NCBI RefSeq assembly: GCF_018687555.1
Contig: NZ_CP061296.1
Location: forward strand, 558,001-622,000
Length of the DNA stretch: 64,000 bases
Reading direction: 5' to 3'
Source: Polynucleobacter sp. MWH-P3-07-1
GTDB lineage: Bacteria; Pseudomonadota; Gammaproteobacteria; Burkholderiales; Burkholderiaceae
Part shown: positions 23,924 through 32,344 of the stretch, piece by piece
Layout: every line of letters starts with the position of its first letter
Numbering within the stretch: position 1 is the first letter of the stretch
The notes under the pieces: generated by a model
What the model was told of the DNA's origin: nothing
Seen by the model: the letters and a program-made list of their open reading frames with translations, nothing else
Databases searched by the model: none
Translations under genes and position numbers: made by a program

Positions 23924-25299
23924 CATGTGACAATAGTCTGAGGTTGGATTGGGATAAGTTCTGTACAAATATTGCATCAGAAGTGTACGTCTGCGGAAAC
24001 CCGCCGTTCTTGGGCTCTAAGAATCGCTCCGAGGAGCAGAACAATGATATGGATGAAGTCTTTAGTGATTTTGAAAAGCATCGCTATCTTGATTTTGTTG
24101 CCTGTTGGTTCTGGAAGGGTGCGCAATATATTGCAGGCACAAATTCTGAGCTTTCATTTGTAGCCACGAATTCTCTATGCCAAGGCGAGCAGGTTGCATT
24201 GTTATGGCCAAGGATTTCTACTCTGAATATATCAATGCATATAGCCTACCAATCCTTCCCCTGGAAAAATAATGCAAAAAATAATGCGGGTGTACACGTT
24301 GTAATTATTGGCCTCTCGTGTTTTGCAAGGAAAAAATTTATATTTAGCAATCAAAAAGATATTTTTTTATCAAAAGAGGTTTCTGAGATAAGCCCATATT
24401 TACTTGAAGGAAATAATAGCTATGTAATTAGCAGGGCTAAACCTTTATGTAGTGTGTCTCAAATGGTTTATGGAAATAAACCTGTTGATGGCGGACACCT
24501 GATACTGGATAAAAGACAATACGAGTCTCTTATAGAATCCGAGCCAAGCTCTAGAAGATGGATCAAAAGATTATACGGAGCCGATGATTTTCTTAATGGA
24601 AAAGAGCGATATTGTTTATGGCTATTGGGTATATCGTCTGATGAAATCAATTCCATGCCAGAAGTATTACGTAGAGTTGAGCAGGTGAAGTTGACCAGGC
24701 TTGCCAGCCCGAAGGCCGCAACCAGAAAGCTCTCAGAGGTTCCCCATTTATTTGGCGAAATTAGACAGCAAATGGGCGGGCACTATATCTTGATACCTAG
24801 AGTTTCTTCAGAACGACGAATCTATATGCCAACTGCTTTTCTGGATTCTGAAATTATTTCTACTGATGGAAATCAAACAATTCCCAATGGAACTCTCTAT
24901 GATTTTGGAATCATAAATTCGTCAATGCATTTAGACTGGATGAGAACAGTTTGCGGACGACTGGAAAGTCGATTTAATTATTCCGCCACAATTGTTTACA
25001 ACACTTTTCCTTGGCCAAATGCATCATCGATACAAAAGAAGGAAATAGAAAGTCTCTCTGAGAAGATTTTACTGGTACGAGAGAATTTTCCTCAAAAAAC
25101 TTTAGCTCAATTATATGATCCAGACTTAATGCCTGCCGAATTGCTAGAGGCTCATCAAGCCCTGGATGTTGCGGTTGAAAAGCTCTATCGAGAGAGGCCA
25201 TTTAAAGGCTCTTCTGAGCGTCTTGAGCACTTATTTAAACTTTATGAGAAATTAACCTCCAACAATTCTGATAATCAAGCTAATGGTGAATTATGGTAG
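23896..25299 (+). CDS. MmeI-like DNA methyltransferase, C-terminal part
   Basis: The 467-residue frame overlaps the N-terminal part. It contains the adenine-methylase motif IV (NPPFLGSKN, residues 35-38 being NPPF) and the C-terminal target-recognition region (GHYILIPRVSSERRIYMPTAF, WLKR-like segment RRWIKRLYGADDF). In this family the last part (ESRFNYSATIVYNTFPWP) is typical of the substrate-specific region. The TTG at 23896 is unlikely to be a real start. The end overlaps the helicase start by 7 bases, so the gene belongs to the three-part defence-like operon. Confidence 0.8.
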   Translation: MPLRDSGNIACDNSLRLDWDKFCTNIASEVYVCGNPPFLGSKNRSEEQNNDMDEVFSDFEKHRYLDFVACWFWKGAQYIAGTNSELSFVATNSLCQGEQVALLWPRISTLNISMHIAYQSFPWKNNAKNNAGVHVVIIGLSCFARKKFIFSNQKDIFLSKEVSEISPYLLEGNNSYVISRAKPLCSVSQMVYGNKPVDGGHLILDKRQYESLIESEPSSRRWIKRLYGADDFLNGKERYCLWLLGISSDEINSMPEVLRRVEQVKLTRLASPKAATRKLSEVPHLFGEIRQQMGGHYILIPRVSSERRIYMPTAFLDSEIISTDGNQTIPNGTLYDFGIINSSMHLDWMRTVCGRLESRFNYSATIVYNTFPWPNASSIQKKEIESLSEKILLVRENFPQKTLAQLYDPDLMPAELLEAHQALDVAVEKLYRERPFKGSSERLEHLFKLYEKLTSNNSDNQANGELW

Positions 25300-27314
25300 A
25301 TCTAGTTAGAGTTGAATACGCCCAAACAGGCAAGAGCTCATCGCTTAATCCGATGGGGATGCGTGAAATGCAAGCCCGTGCATACGAGGCTAGATATGCG
25401 CAATACTTGCTATTAAAGGCGCCACCAGCATCTGGAAAATCACGAGCCTTAATGTTCCTTGGTTTGGATAAGTTAAAAAATCAAGGGATTAAGAAGGTAA
25501 TTGTCTCTGTACCTGAAACTTCTATCGGCAGCTCATTCAAAGACGTGAAGTTAACTAACGATGGCTTCTTCTCTGATTGGCATGTTGAGGATAGAAATAA
25601 TCTATGCGTTGGCGGAGAGTCTGGAAAAGTAAACGCTTTCATAGCATTTCTCAGGCATCCAACAGATGAGATCTTAGTATGCACTCATGCAACATTACGA
25701 TTCGCATACGAAAAGCTTACCCCGTCCGACTTTAACGATACATTAGTTGCTATTGATGAATTTCACCACGTCTCTGCGGGTGAAGAAAGCAAATTAGGGC
25801 AACTCATTGACGGCCTCATTAAGGGCTCAAACGCCCATATCGTAGCGATGACCGGCTCATATTTCCGCGGTGATGCTGTACCTATCTTGCTCCCTGAAGA
25901 TGAAGCCCTATTCAAGCAAGTTACATATTCTTACTACGAACAATTAAATGGCTATCAATATCTCAAGTCTCTTGGCATTGGTTACCACTTTTATAAAGGG
26001 CGTTACCTCGAGGCCTTGCACGAGGTTCTAGATCCGAATAAGAAAACTATTATTCATATTCCCAACGTAAATGCTATTGAGTCTACAAAAGACAAGTATC
26101 GGGAAGTTGATGACATCTTAGGTGTCATCGGTACTGATCCAGTTAAGAACTCTCAAACTGGAATAATTACGATTACGGCCCCCAACGGAAAAATACTTAA
26201 AGTTGCCGATCTGGTTGATGACAATGAGATGCGACCTGAAGTTCAGAAATACTTAAGAGGTGTTGAGTCAGCAGATGATATTGACATCATCATTGCCCTG
26301 GGTATGGCTAAAGAAGGTTTTGATTGGCCGTGGTGCGAGCATGTCTTAACTATTGGCTATCGCAGCTCAATGACGGAAATTGTTCAAATTATTGGACGCG
26401 CTACTCGTGATTGTAAAGGCAAGTCTCATGCTCAATTCACGAACCTAATTGCGCAGCCAGACGCTGAAGATGGAGACGTTAAGGTCTCTGTAAACAATAT
26501 GCTCAAGGCCATAACAGTTTCACTGTTGATGGAAAACGTATTAGCACCAAACATTAACTTCAGGCCACGCTCAAGACTGTTGCCTGACGAGCAATTGCCT
26601 CCCGGCACTGTCATCATTGAGGATGTAACAGCCCCTGTCTCCGATAGCGTATTACAAGCCCTAGATAACTTAGATAATATCAGGGCCGCATTGATTCAAA
26701 AGCCTGAAGTAGCTGCGGCAGCCGTAGTCCAAACTCCGCCAGAGGTGATTAATGAGTATGAGCTCCCTAAAATCATTGAAACAATGTATCCGGATCTCAC
26801 CCCTGCCGAAGTGAATACTGTTAAAGAGGCAATTCTTACCCAAATGGTTGTGCAAAATGGCGGAGGTTTATTTGAAGGTGGAGACTTGCCGCCTGGTGCA
26901 GAAATATTTGTTCCGCCTGGCACTAAAACACACACAGGCGATCCTGTGGATGTAAATAGCCTGCCCAAAGCTGGTCAGCAGTTCGTAAAAATGGGCAATA
27001 AGTTCATCAATATCGAACATCTAAATATTGACCTCATTGGCCAAGTCAACCCTTTCCAAGGAGCCTACGAGATTCTTTCAAAAGCATTTACTGCTGAAAT
27101 GCTTAAATCCATCCAGGAGGTCGTTGTTGGGATGCGTGCAACGGTTACCGACGAAGAGGCAGTTATTTTTTGGCCGAAGATTGAGGAGTTCTTTAGAGAG
27201 CACGGCAAAGAGCCGAGCATTACTTCTAGCAATCTTTTAGAGAAGAGGTATGCAGAAGTATTAGCGTTCATGAGGCGTAAAAAACAAGAGGGTATGAGTA
27301 AGAATGGTGATTAA
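25293..27314 (+). CDS. DEAD/DEAH-box helicase of a restriction-like system
   Basis: The 673-residue superfamily 2 helicase has a Q-like region at 22-31 (GMREMQARAY), Walker A APPASGKS (43-50), motif II DEFH (155-158), a motif III-like MTGSY and motif VI QIIGRATRDC (365-374). The architecture recalls type I/III restriction translocases. The last 200 residues have no known domain and are rich in Pro and Gly in part (PPGAEIFVPPGTK). It overlaps both neighbours (7 and 11 bases), which strongly suggests one translated unit with the methyltransferase and the nuclease. Confidence 0.85.
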   Translation: MVDLVRVEYAQTGKSSSLNPMGMREMQARAYEARYAQYLLLKAPPASGKSRALMFLGLDKLKNQGIKKVIVSVPETSIGSSFKDVKLTNDGFFSDWHVEDRNNLCVGGESGKVNAFIAFLRHPTDEILVCTHATLRFAYEKLTPSDFNDTLVAIDEFHHVSAGEESKLGQLIDGLIKGSNAHIVAMTGSYFRGDAVPILLPEDEALFKQVTYSYYEQLNGYQYLKSLGIGYHFYKGRYLEALHEVLDPNKKTIIHIPNVNAIESTKDKYREVDDILGVIGTDPVKNSQTGIITITAPNGKILKVADLVDDNEMRPEVQKYLRGVESADDIDIIIALGMAKEGFDWPWCEHVLTIGYRSSMTEIVQIIGRATRDCKGKSHAQFTNLIAQPDAEDGDVKVSVNNMLKAITVSLLMENVLAPNINFRPRSRLLPDEQLPPGTVIIEDVTAPVSDSVLQALDNLDNIRAALIQKPEVAAAAVVQTPPEVINEYELPKIIETMYPDLTPAEVNTVKEAILTQMVVQNGGGLFEGGDLPPGAEIFVPPGTKTHTGDPVDVNSLPKAGQQFVKMGNKFINIEHLNIDLIGQVNPFQGAYEILSKAFTAEMLKSIQEVVVGMRATVTDEEAVIFWPKIEEFFREHGKEPSITSSNLLEKRYAEVLAFMRRKKQEGMSKNGD

Positions 27315-28548
27315 GCATGATGGCGCCAATGGCACTAAAAGGCTGACGCTAGATGAAATATTCGATAGGCCAGATGAGTTTGGTTTATTGATCGTAAAAC
27401 AAAAATCAAGCTCCTCTCCAAAATCCATTGAAGCTGCTAAGTTCGAAGAGATTAATCAATTTATTGATAAGAACCAAAGACTCCCAGAAGTTGATGCAGA
27501 CAACATTATGGAGAAGCAGCTTGCACATAGATTCAATAGCTTTAAAAAATCCAATGTATCTGAGGCAATACGAGCCTTAGACAGACACTCAATCCTTCCG
27601 CCAATAGCTGAAGCTGCGGTAGAAAGTGAACCAGCACCGATAAAAAAAGAAGTCACTTCTATCTCAGATATATTAAGTTCGGATAGTTTGGGATTACTCA
27701 ATACACCTGATCTAGGTATCTTTGACTTAAAGCATGTGCCCGCAATACCAAGAGAAATGCCGGATGAAATTGCGGAGAGAAAGAGATGCGAGGATTTTTA
27801 TAAGTTCCAATCGATTTTTAGGCAGTCTCACGAGAGATTAGATACTCGTCAGGTTGAGGTTATACCGTTCAAGCAGGGCTCCCAAATCAACGAGGGGGAT
27901 GTGTTTATCCTGCGCGGAATGCTTTGTCTAGTTGATGAAGTAGGTGAATTTAGTAGCTCTAGTGAGCCATACAACCCGCGCTTAAGGGTTATTTTTGAGA
28001 ATGGTACCGAGTCCAACTTGCTACTTCGATCCCTTGCCGCAGCCCTTTACAAGGATGAGCACGGACGTAGATTGCTAGGTAGTGCAGAAGATGTTGAAAA
28101 GAAACTCAACAATATTACCCATAAAGACAAGCGCTCGGGTGTGGTTTATATCGTTAGAACGTTAAGCGAGAATCCGGTTCTAAAGAATGTGCCAAATTTA
28201 TACAAGATTGGTTATACAGAGCTAACTGTTGAGGAGAGAACCAAGAATGCTGAGCGAGATACGGCATTTCTTGAGTCGCCCATTAAGATTGTTGCCTCTA
28301 TTGAGTGCTTCAATATGAACCCCCAAAAATTTGAGAGCCTAATTCATGCCTTTTTGGCTGCTCAACGCCTGGTCATGGAGTTGACGGGCAGGGATGGAAG
28401 GAAATACCACCCCAAGGAGTGGTTCTCAGTTCCGCTGGATACCGCAAGGGAGGTCATACGACGAATTATTGATGGAACCATCATTCAATATCGTATTGAC
28501 AATACAACCGGCCAAATAATTCAGAAAAATAACCTGCTACCAAAATAA
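27304..28548 (+). CDS. GIY-YIG family nuclease
   Basis: The 414-residue protein ends in a T5orf172/MUG113-type GIY-YIG domain, residues ~278-375: GVVYIVRTLSENP, NLYKIGYTELTVEERTKNAERD, then a Glu-containing helix FESLIHAFLAAQ. These give the Tyr, Tyr, Arg and Glu catalytic positions. The first 270 residues are a separate region (helical, with the module EINQFIDKNQRLPEVD typical of helicase-associated segments). The helicase gene ends within it by 11 bases. Probable function: DNA cleavage driven by the helicase, with self protected by methylation. Confidence 0.85.
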   Translation: MVIKHDGANGTKRLTLDEIFDRPDEFGLLIVKQKSSSSPKSIEAAKFEEINQFIDKNQRLPEVDADNIMEKQLAHRFNSFKKSNVSEAIRALDRHSILPPIAEAAVESEPAPIKKEVTSISDILSSDSLGLLNTPDLGIFDLKHVPAIPREMPDEIAERKRCEDFYKFQSIFRQSHERLDTRQVEVIPFKQGSQINEGDVFILRGMLCLVDEVGEFSSSSEPYNPRLRVIFENGTESNLLLRSLAAALYKDEHGRRLLGSAEDVEKKLNNITHKDKRSGVVYIVRTLSENPVLKNVPNLYKIGYTELTVEERTKNAERDTAFLESPIKIVASIECFNMNPQKFESLIHAFLAAQRLVMELTGRDGRKYHPKEWFSVPLDTAREVIRRIIDGTIIQYRIDNTTGQIIQKNNLLPK

Positions 28549-28692
28549 GCGACGTCTGATCTAAAACGTTTTAACTGCTGGCGAATCGGTGGCTCGAAAT
28601 AATTTGCCTATCAATAATAAGGACTAGTATCAACAGTATTACCTAGAAAATTGGGTCCACGCATCAGTTTTGACTTGAAAGCGACCCGATCA

Positions 28693-28917
28693 ATGCTTAA
28701 ATTTCTACTATTAACTCCGTTATTGCTTGTTTTTGGTTGTGCAACACACGTTGTTAGCTCATCCCCGCGCTCTGTAGTTGTTGAATCCCAATCTCTAAAT
28801 GCAGCTGAGGCTCAGACTCAGGCGGATCAAGAATGCGCAAAGTATAAAAAGTTCGCTCAAATGACTTCAAAAGGGAGTTACTGGGAGCGAAATTACATCT
28901 TCACTTGTGTTGATTGA
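28693..28917 (+). CDS. Small putative lipoprotein
   Basis: The 74-residue product from ATG 28693 starts MLKFLLLTPLLLVFGCATHV, a lipoprotein signal with Cys16. A short polar mature part follows, with two more Cys (DQECAKY and FTCVD). An earlier TTG (28651) would put 14 extra residues before the signal, which is unlikely. The function is unknown. Confidence 0.55.
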   Translation: MLKFLLLTPLLLVFGCATHVVSSSPRSVVVESQSLNAAEAQTQADQECAKYKKFAQMTSKGSYWERNYIFTCVD

Positions 28918-28975
28918 TCTACGGCTTTATTTAGGCTGAACTGGCCGGCTCCAGACTCCATAAAAGGGAAAGTAA

Positions 28976-29458
28976 ATGGGATTTATCAATAGGCATCGCA
29001 GACCTGCTTCATATTCACTATTTGGCAAGCCGAAAAAATCAAATACCAAGAAAGCTGAAGCGCCAAGCTCAACAGGATCGTCGGGGACGCGTCCGGGGCT
29101 TTTGGTTATGGTTGCATTCGCTGTAATTTCCGTCATATTAATAGTCATCTTTAGTGGCAATACTCCGCCCAAGGTTATGCGTGACAAGACTCTGGGGGAA
29201 ATGTCGGCCTCTGAATATGCCACTTATTTACAGGAAGAAAAGCAGGGAGTAACACTTAGGTTTTCCGATCCGGCAGAAAAGGCACGCTACATCAGAGAAT
29301 CCAAAGAGGTCATGGGCAACTTAAGGGGTGCGGAATACAGGTTAAATGACATCTCTTCTAATGAATCAACGAAAGCGCGGCAAGAGCGATATGAAAACGC
29401 TCTTGAGGCAGTCAAGGAATTTAACAAAACCTATCGGCCTCTAGTTGAGGCGCATTAA
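28976..29458 (+). CDS. Hypothetical single-span membrane protein
   Basis: The 160-residue protein has a Lys/Ser-rich cytoplasmic N-terminus (FGKPKKSNTKKAEAPSSTGSSG), a membrane helix at ~42-61 (LLVMVAFAVISVILIVIFSG) and a charged helical outer domain (EYATYLQEEKQGVTLRFSDPAEKARY). AAAGGGAAAG precedes ATG 28976. No family is recognised. It lies downstream of the lipoprotein gene in the same direction. Confidence 0.6.
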   Translation: MGFINRHRRPASYSLFGKPKKSNTKKAEAPSSTGSSGTRPGLLVMVAFAVISVILIVIFSGNTPPKVMRDKTLGEMSASEYATYLQEEKQGVTLRFSDPAEKARYIRESKEVMGNLRGAEYRLNDISSNESTKARQERYENALEAVKEFNKTYRPLVEAH

Positions 29459-29470
29459 GAGCAATAAGAA

Positions 29471-29671
29471 GCTTTGCATAAAAAGTGCTCTAAATCTGCA
29501 TAATAGAACTAGTAGCAAACCAATAGAAACAAGGGGTTACGAGCCCCTGATGACTAATTCTATTATGCAAATTAATACTTGTAAGTCATTAATTTATATG
29601 AAGAAAGTGTCACTCAAGTACATTGGCTACGAACCAAGGGGTCGTGGGTTCAATTCCTGCCAGCCGCACCA
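29471..29671 (+). repeat. ~200-bp direct repeat with tRNA-Arg 3' fragment, copy A
   Basis: The block is nearly identical to 32345-32545. It begins TTGCATAAAAAGTGCTCTAA, holds TGCATAATAGAA (29497) and its inverse TTCTATTATGCA (29558) flanking GGGGTTACGAGCCCC, and ends with a tRNA-Arg(ACG) 3' half (29622-29671): loop CTACGAA, T-arm GTTCAATTC and an encoded CCA. No matching 5' half is present, so no functional tRNA. A former attachment site is the likely origin. Confidence 0.75.
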
Positions 29672-29679
29672 TACTACAT

Positions 29680-29708
29680 AAGGGTCTCCCGTCAGGGAGG
29701 CCCTTTCT
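29680..29708 (+). terminator. Intrinsic terminator after tRNA-Arg fragment
   Basis: AGGGTCTCCC (29681-29690) pairs with GGGAGGCCCT (29695-29704) around GTCA, flanked by A and TTTCT. It directly follows the tRNA-Arg fragment and was probably captured with it. Confidence 0.7.
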
Positions 29709-29711
29709 ATT

Positions 29712-30042
29712 TGCATAATAAAATGAATTTTGCATAATAGAATCTACTTTTTAGGTCTCTATTGCCTAATTTACCGCCTGCAGAGCCATATAGAATATGA
29801 GCCCTCTATTAATCTTGCTTTAATTGGCTTGCATAATAGAATTAATCTGCATTTTAAATTTCCCACAATTATTTTCTTCAATCTCCCAAGAATTAAGTCC
29901 CATGCTTTGGTGATTATTTTTGTTATTTTTAATTGCATCACGACTACATATGGCCGCTTTTGTATCTAGAGCAGTCTTTCAAAGTAGGTGATTTTTAGGG
30001 TTCTGACGGGCAGAGAACGGCCAATAACGGCCTGTCGAAACT
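29712..30042. repeat. AT-rich intergenic DNA with TGCATAATAGAA copies
   Basis: No gene is supported. Three copies of a TGCATAATA-based 12-mer lie at 29712 (ending AAA), 29731 and 29830, all in the same orientation. Together with those in the two ~200-bp repeats (four more) they form a dispersed family that looks like recombinase- or regulator-binding sites. Confidence 0.5.
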
Positions 30043-30741
30043 TTATGGTCTACTCTTAAATAACAAATTTAATGATTCGGAATATTGAGCGGAATCAATT
30101 GCTTTTTCATCCATAAATACGCTTTGTACACTAAAGCCGGGTATGACCAATCCAAAGAGGGCTACGGATAGCTGTTGAGTATTTTTATTCTTTTTCATCT
30201 TGCCTTTTTTCATTAAGAGAATAATTTTTTGCTCTAAGCCGCTACGAATCTGTTCAAAGTAGATCAACATGGTTTTACGTACCTCAGGTTCAACCATCGA
30301 CATTGACCATACATGAAACGCAATCCCCTTACCGGGACCTTTGGTAATTTCTTCGGCAAAACTGGCTAACTCTTCAATGATCTCTAATAAGCTCAAATCA
30401 CGCGCATCGGATTCTTTGAGAATGGTCTCGATACGATCACTGAATCGACCTAGGTTCTGCTCAGTAATAAGTTGAACAATTTCTTCTTTGGCTTTGAAGT
30501 GGTGATACAAGTTTCCACGGGAACAGTCTGCGGCCAATTGAATATCTTTCATGGAGGTGCCAGCAAAGCCTTGTTTGGCAAAGCAGGCCCGAGCCGCCAT
30601 CAAAATCTTCTCTCTGCCTTTGATAAGGTCTTCTTTTGTGGCATTTAGTAGACGCTTTTTAAGCGTGGTGCCTTGACCTGTTCTAGCAACAGGAGAGTTT
30701 GATTTATGTAGGGGTTTGGATACTTTTTGCTTACTTGCCAT
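30043..30741 (-). CDS. TetR-family transcriptional regulator
   Basis: The protein has 232 residues from ATG 30741; GTG 30747 is also possible. A basic N-terminal tail precedes the TetR DNA-binding domain: GREKILMAARACFAKQGFAGTSMKDIQLAADCSRGNLYHHFKAKEEI. The C-terminal ligand domain is helical (RSGLEQKIILLMKKGKMKKNKN). It is divergent from the two secreted-protein genes at 30971 and 31397, with a 17-bp direct repeat between. It probably represses itself and perhaps those genes. Confidence 0.9.
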   Translation of the reverse strand: MASKQKVSKPLHKSNSPVARTGQGTTLKKRLLNATKEDLIKGREKILMAARACFAKQGFAGTSMKDIQLAADCSRGNLYHHFKAKEEIVQLITEQNLGRFSDRIETILKESDARDLSLLEIIEELASFAEEITKGPGKGIAFHVWSMSMVEPEVRKTMLIYFEQIRSGLEQKIILLMKKGKMKKNKNTQQLSVALFGLVIPGFSVQSVFMDEKAIDSAQYSESLNLLFKSRP

Positions 30742-30755
30742 AGTCACTTTCTCTC

Positions 30756-30863
30756 AAAACCGACCGCTTGATTCAAATTTAGTAATTGTTCCCAGTATTA
30801 GCCTTAGTAGCCTTATTCGGCTACCCTTCATGGCTAAACCGCTTAAAAAACCGACCGCTTGAT
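30756..30863. promoter_or_regulatory. Repeated AAAACCGACCGCTTGAT, candidate TetR operator
   Basis: The 17-mer AAAACCGACCGCTTGAT occurs at about 30757-30773 and again at about 30847-30863, both just upstream of the TetR gene. ACCGACCG is a common half-site in TetR-family operators, although each copy is not a full palindrome. Two copies 90 bases apart suggest control of both divergent units. Confidence 0.5.
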
Positions 30864-30970
30864 CCTAAAAATTAAATTGACCTTAGTTTATATATATATT
30901 TTAATCGCATTAGCTCTAAAGCAAATAGCTTTGAGGCTAATATTTGACATAAATAAACCTAAGGAAAAAC

Positions 30971-31354
30971 ATGTCTAAGATATCCAAATATTGTGTTGCT
31001 GCTGCAATACTTTTTCCTGTACTTGCTTTTGCTGGTGGTGGTTATGGAGGCGGTGGAAATGTAAAGTCTGCTGCAGTGCAAAATACTGTAGTCACTTCCG
31101 CTTCTGGTGGGGGTACAGCGGTAGCTGGGGGTCTTGGTATCGCCTACGCCGGTCGTACGCCAATTGCCGGTAGTATTGGTGCCGCTCAATCTGATACTAG
31201 CAAATGCATGAGCCCATGTACTGCAGCTGCAGCCGTTAACACAACCACTGTATCTACTAATGCGTCTGGTCTTCATTCTCTGAGGGGTTTATATCCAGCT
31301 AAGATTGTCTCTATTGGCGTTGTAACTAACTTAGCCCCAATTGCACCAAATTAA
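30971..31354 (+). CDS. Secreted Gly/Ala-rich small protein
   Basis: The 127-residue product has a signal peptide (MSKISKYCVAAAILFPVLAFA) and then GGGYGGGGNVKSAAVQNTVV. A Cys pair (SKCMSPCTAAAAV) lies in the middle. Low-complexity Gly, Ala, Ser and Thr dominate. AAGGAAAAAC precedes ATG 30971. The next gene, 42 bases on, is similar in style, so both may be parts of one surface or matrix structure. The family is not recognised. Confidence 0.6.
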   Translation: MSKISKYCVAAAILFPVLAFAGGGYGGGGNVKSAAVQNTVVTSASGGGTAVAGGLGIAYAGRTPIAGSIGAAQSDTSKCMSPCTAAAAVNTTTVSTNASGLHSLRGLYPAKIVSIGVVTNLAPIAPN

Positions 31355-31396
31355 GCCAACTTATCAAGTGTTGTGCCCAGTAGTCCTCACGGATTA

Positions 31397-32077
31397 ATGC
31401 TTAGGTATCTCTTTGCCCTTTTTTGTTTGTTGATTGCACATCATGCAGTTAGTCAAACTGCAAGCACAGTCGGGACAGCCTCTGGGACTGCGAATTCATC
31501 TTTGGGGACGCAGGCCTTAAGTAATAGCTTTAGCACTACAACCAATGCATATTCGAGTGGAGCTGTTGCTTATTCCGGCTCATATACTGCTAGGACTACC
31601 GGCGCAGCAATGTTGGGTGGTTTTTCAGGCTCATTTAGCTCGGATTATTGTGGTGCAACTGCTCAAGCCGGTGTTGGTGGAATTGGTTTTTCTTTTGGTG
31701 CTGGCGGTCCGGTAATCGATAACGGCTGTTTAATGCTTCGCAGTTTTGAGCGAATACAGCAAGCAGCCTCAGCACTTGGCCCCAGCGATCCTGAAGGAGC
31801 GGCCTTATTGAGGAGTGCATCTTTAGAGGTATTGGCAGAAGTTGATCCTAGGATTCGTAACATTTTTGTTAACAAAGGTCTCATAGTTTCTCCGGAAGTA
31901 AAAGCACTTGCCTCTAACGGCAGTTCGCTTGTTGGAGCGGATCCTCAGTTGGGGAAGGATCTCACGGTAAAACAAATTCGGCCAATTAATCAACCAGCAA
32001 TTTCCTCGATTAACAAGACTGGGGCTGATGAAAATGAAACTAGCAAAATGAAATCTTCAGCTGCATTTGCAAAATAG
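31397..32077 (+). CDS. Secreted Ser/Ala/Thr-rich protein
   Basis: ATG 31397 puts the signal peptide (MLRYLFALFCLLIAHHAVSQ) at the start; a GTG at 31373 would add eight residues. The 226-residue product has a low-complexity N-terminal half (ASTVGTASGTANSSLGTQALS) and a Cys pair around SSDYCGATAQAG and IDNGCLMLRS. A more ordered C-terminal half has a helical part (ALGPSDPEGAALLRSASLEVLAEVD). Probably exported. The function is unknown. Confidence 0.6.
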   Translation: MLRYLFALFCLLIAHHAVSQTASTVGTASGTANSSLGTQALSNSFSTTTNAYSSGAVAYSGSYTARTTGAAMLGGFSGSFSSDYCGATAQAGVGGIGFSFGAGGPVIDNGCLMLRSFERIQQAASALGPSDPEGAALLRSASLEVLAEVDPRIRNIFVNKGLIVSPEVKALASNGSSLVGADPQLGKDLTVKQIRPINQPAISSINKTGADENETSKMKSSAAFAK

Positions 32078-32132
32078 TTTAATTATTTGAATAAGTTGGA
32101 CTTCTTCTGCTACTAATATAAAGACCACTACA

Positions 32133-32157
32133 TGAACTGACCCCTGGGGTCAGTTCA
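32133..32157. repeat. Perfect inverted repeat TGAACTGACCCC
   Basis: TGAACTGACCCC (32133-32144), one T, then its exact inverse GGGGTCAGTTCA (32146-32157). An outer ACCAC/GTGGT pair and a following TTTTT make it a possible terminator for the secreted-protein genes. Motifs like this are also seen at insertion-sequence ends, so two fused ends are an alternative. Confidence 0.5.
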
Positions 32158-32344
32158 TTCGGGTGGTTTTTCTTTGATAGTCTGCTTTGGGTCGGACTCT
32201 GCCGATTAGACTTGGATAGGGTGATGGCCTGCTTTGGATTTAAAAGCCGCCCGATGTATTCTTTGCGCGTCCAACATTGAGTGTGAGTCTGAAGGAAAGG
32301 GCTAACTCTTACTGCCAATTTAAATGCACTAAAGAAAAGGGAAT
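32158..32344. other. Intergenic stretch, nothing recognised
   Basis: The segment between the palindrome and the second ~200-bp repeat holds no supported gene. A 79-codon minus-strand frame here has no features and crosses the palindrome, so it is not called. Bases 32546-32814 beyond the repeat also lack a convincing gene. Confidence 0.35.

Noticed and set aside
22586-25299. Two separate functional methyltransferase genes
   Set aside because: The SAM motif and NPPF motif are divided between them, so neither half is a complete enzyme; a single frameshifted gene is the better reading.
29622-29671. Possible functional tRNA-Arg
   Set aside because: Only the anticodon arm and 3' half are present; the upstream bases cannot form the acceptor or D arm.
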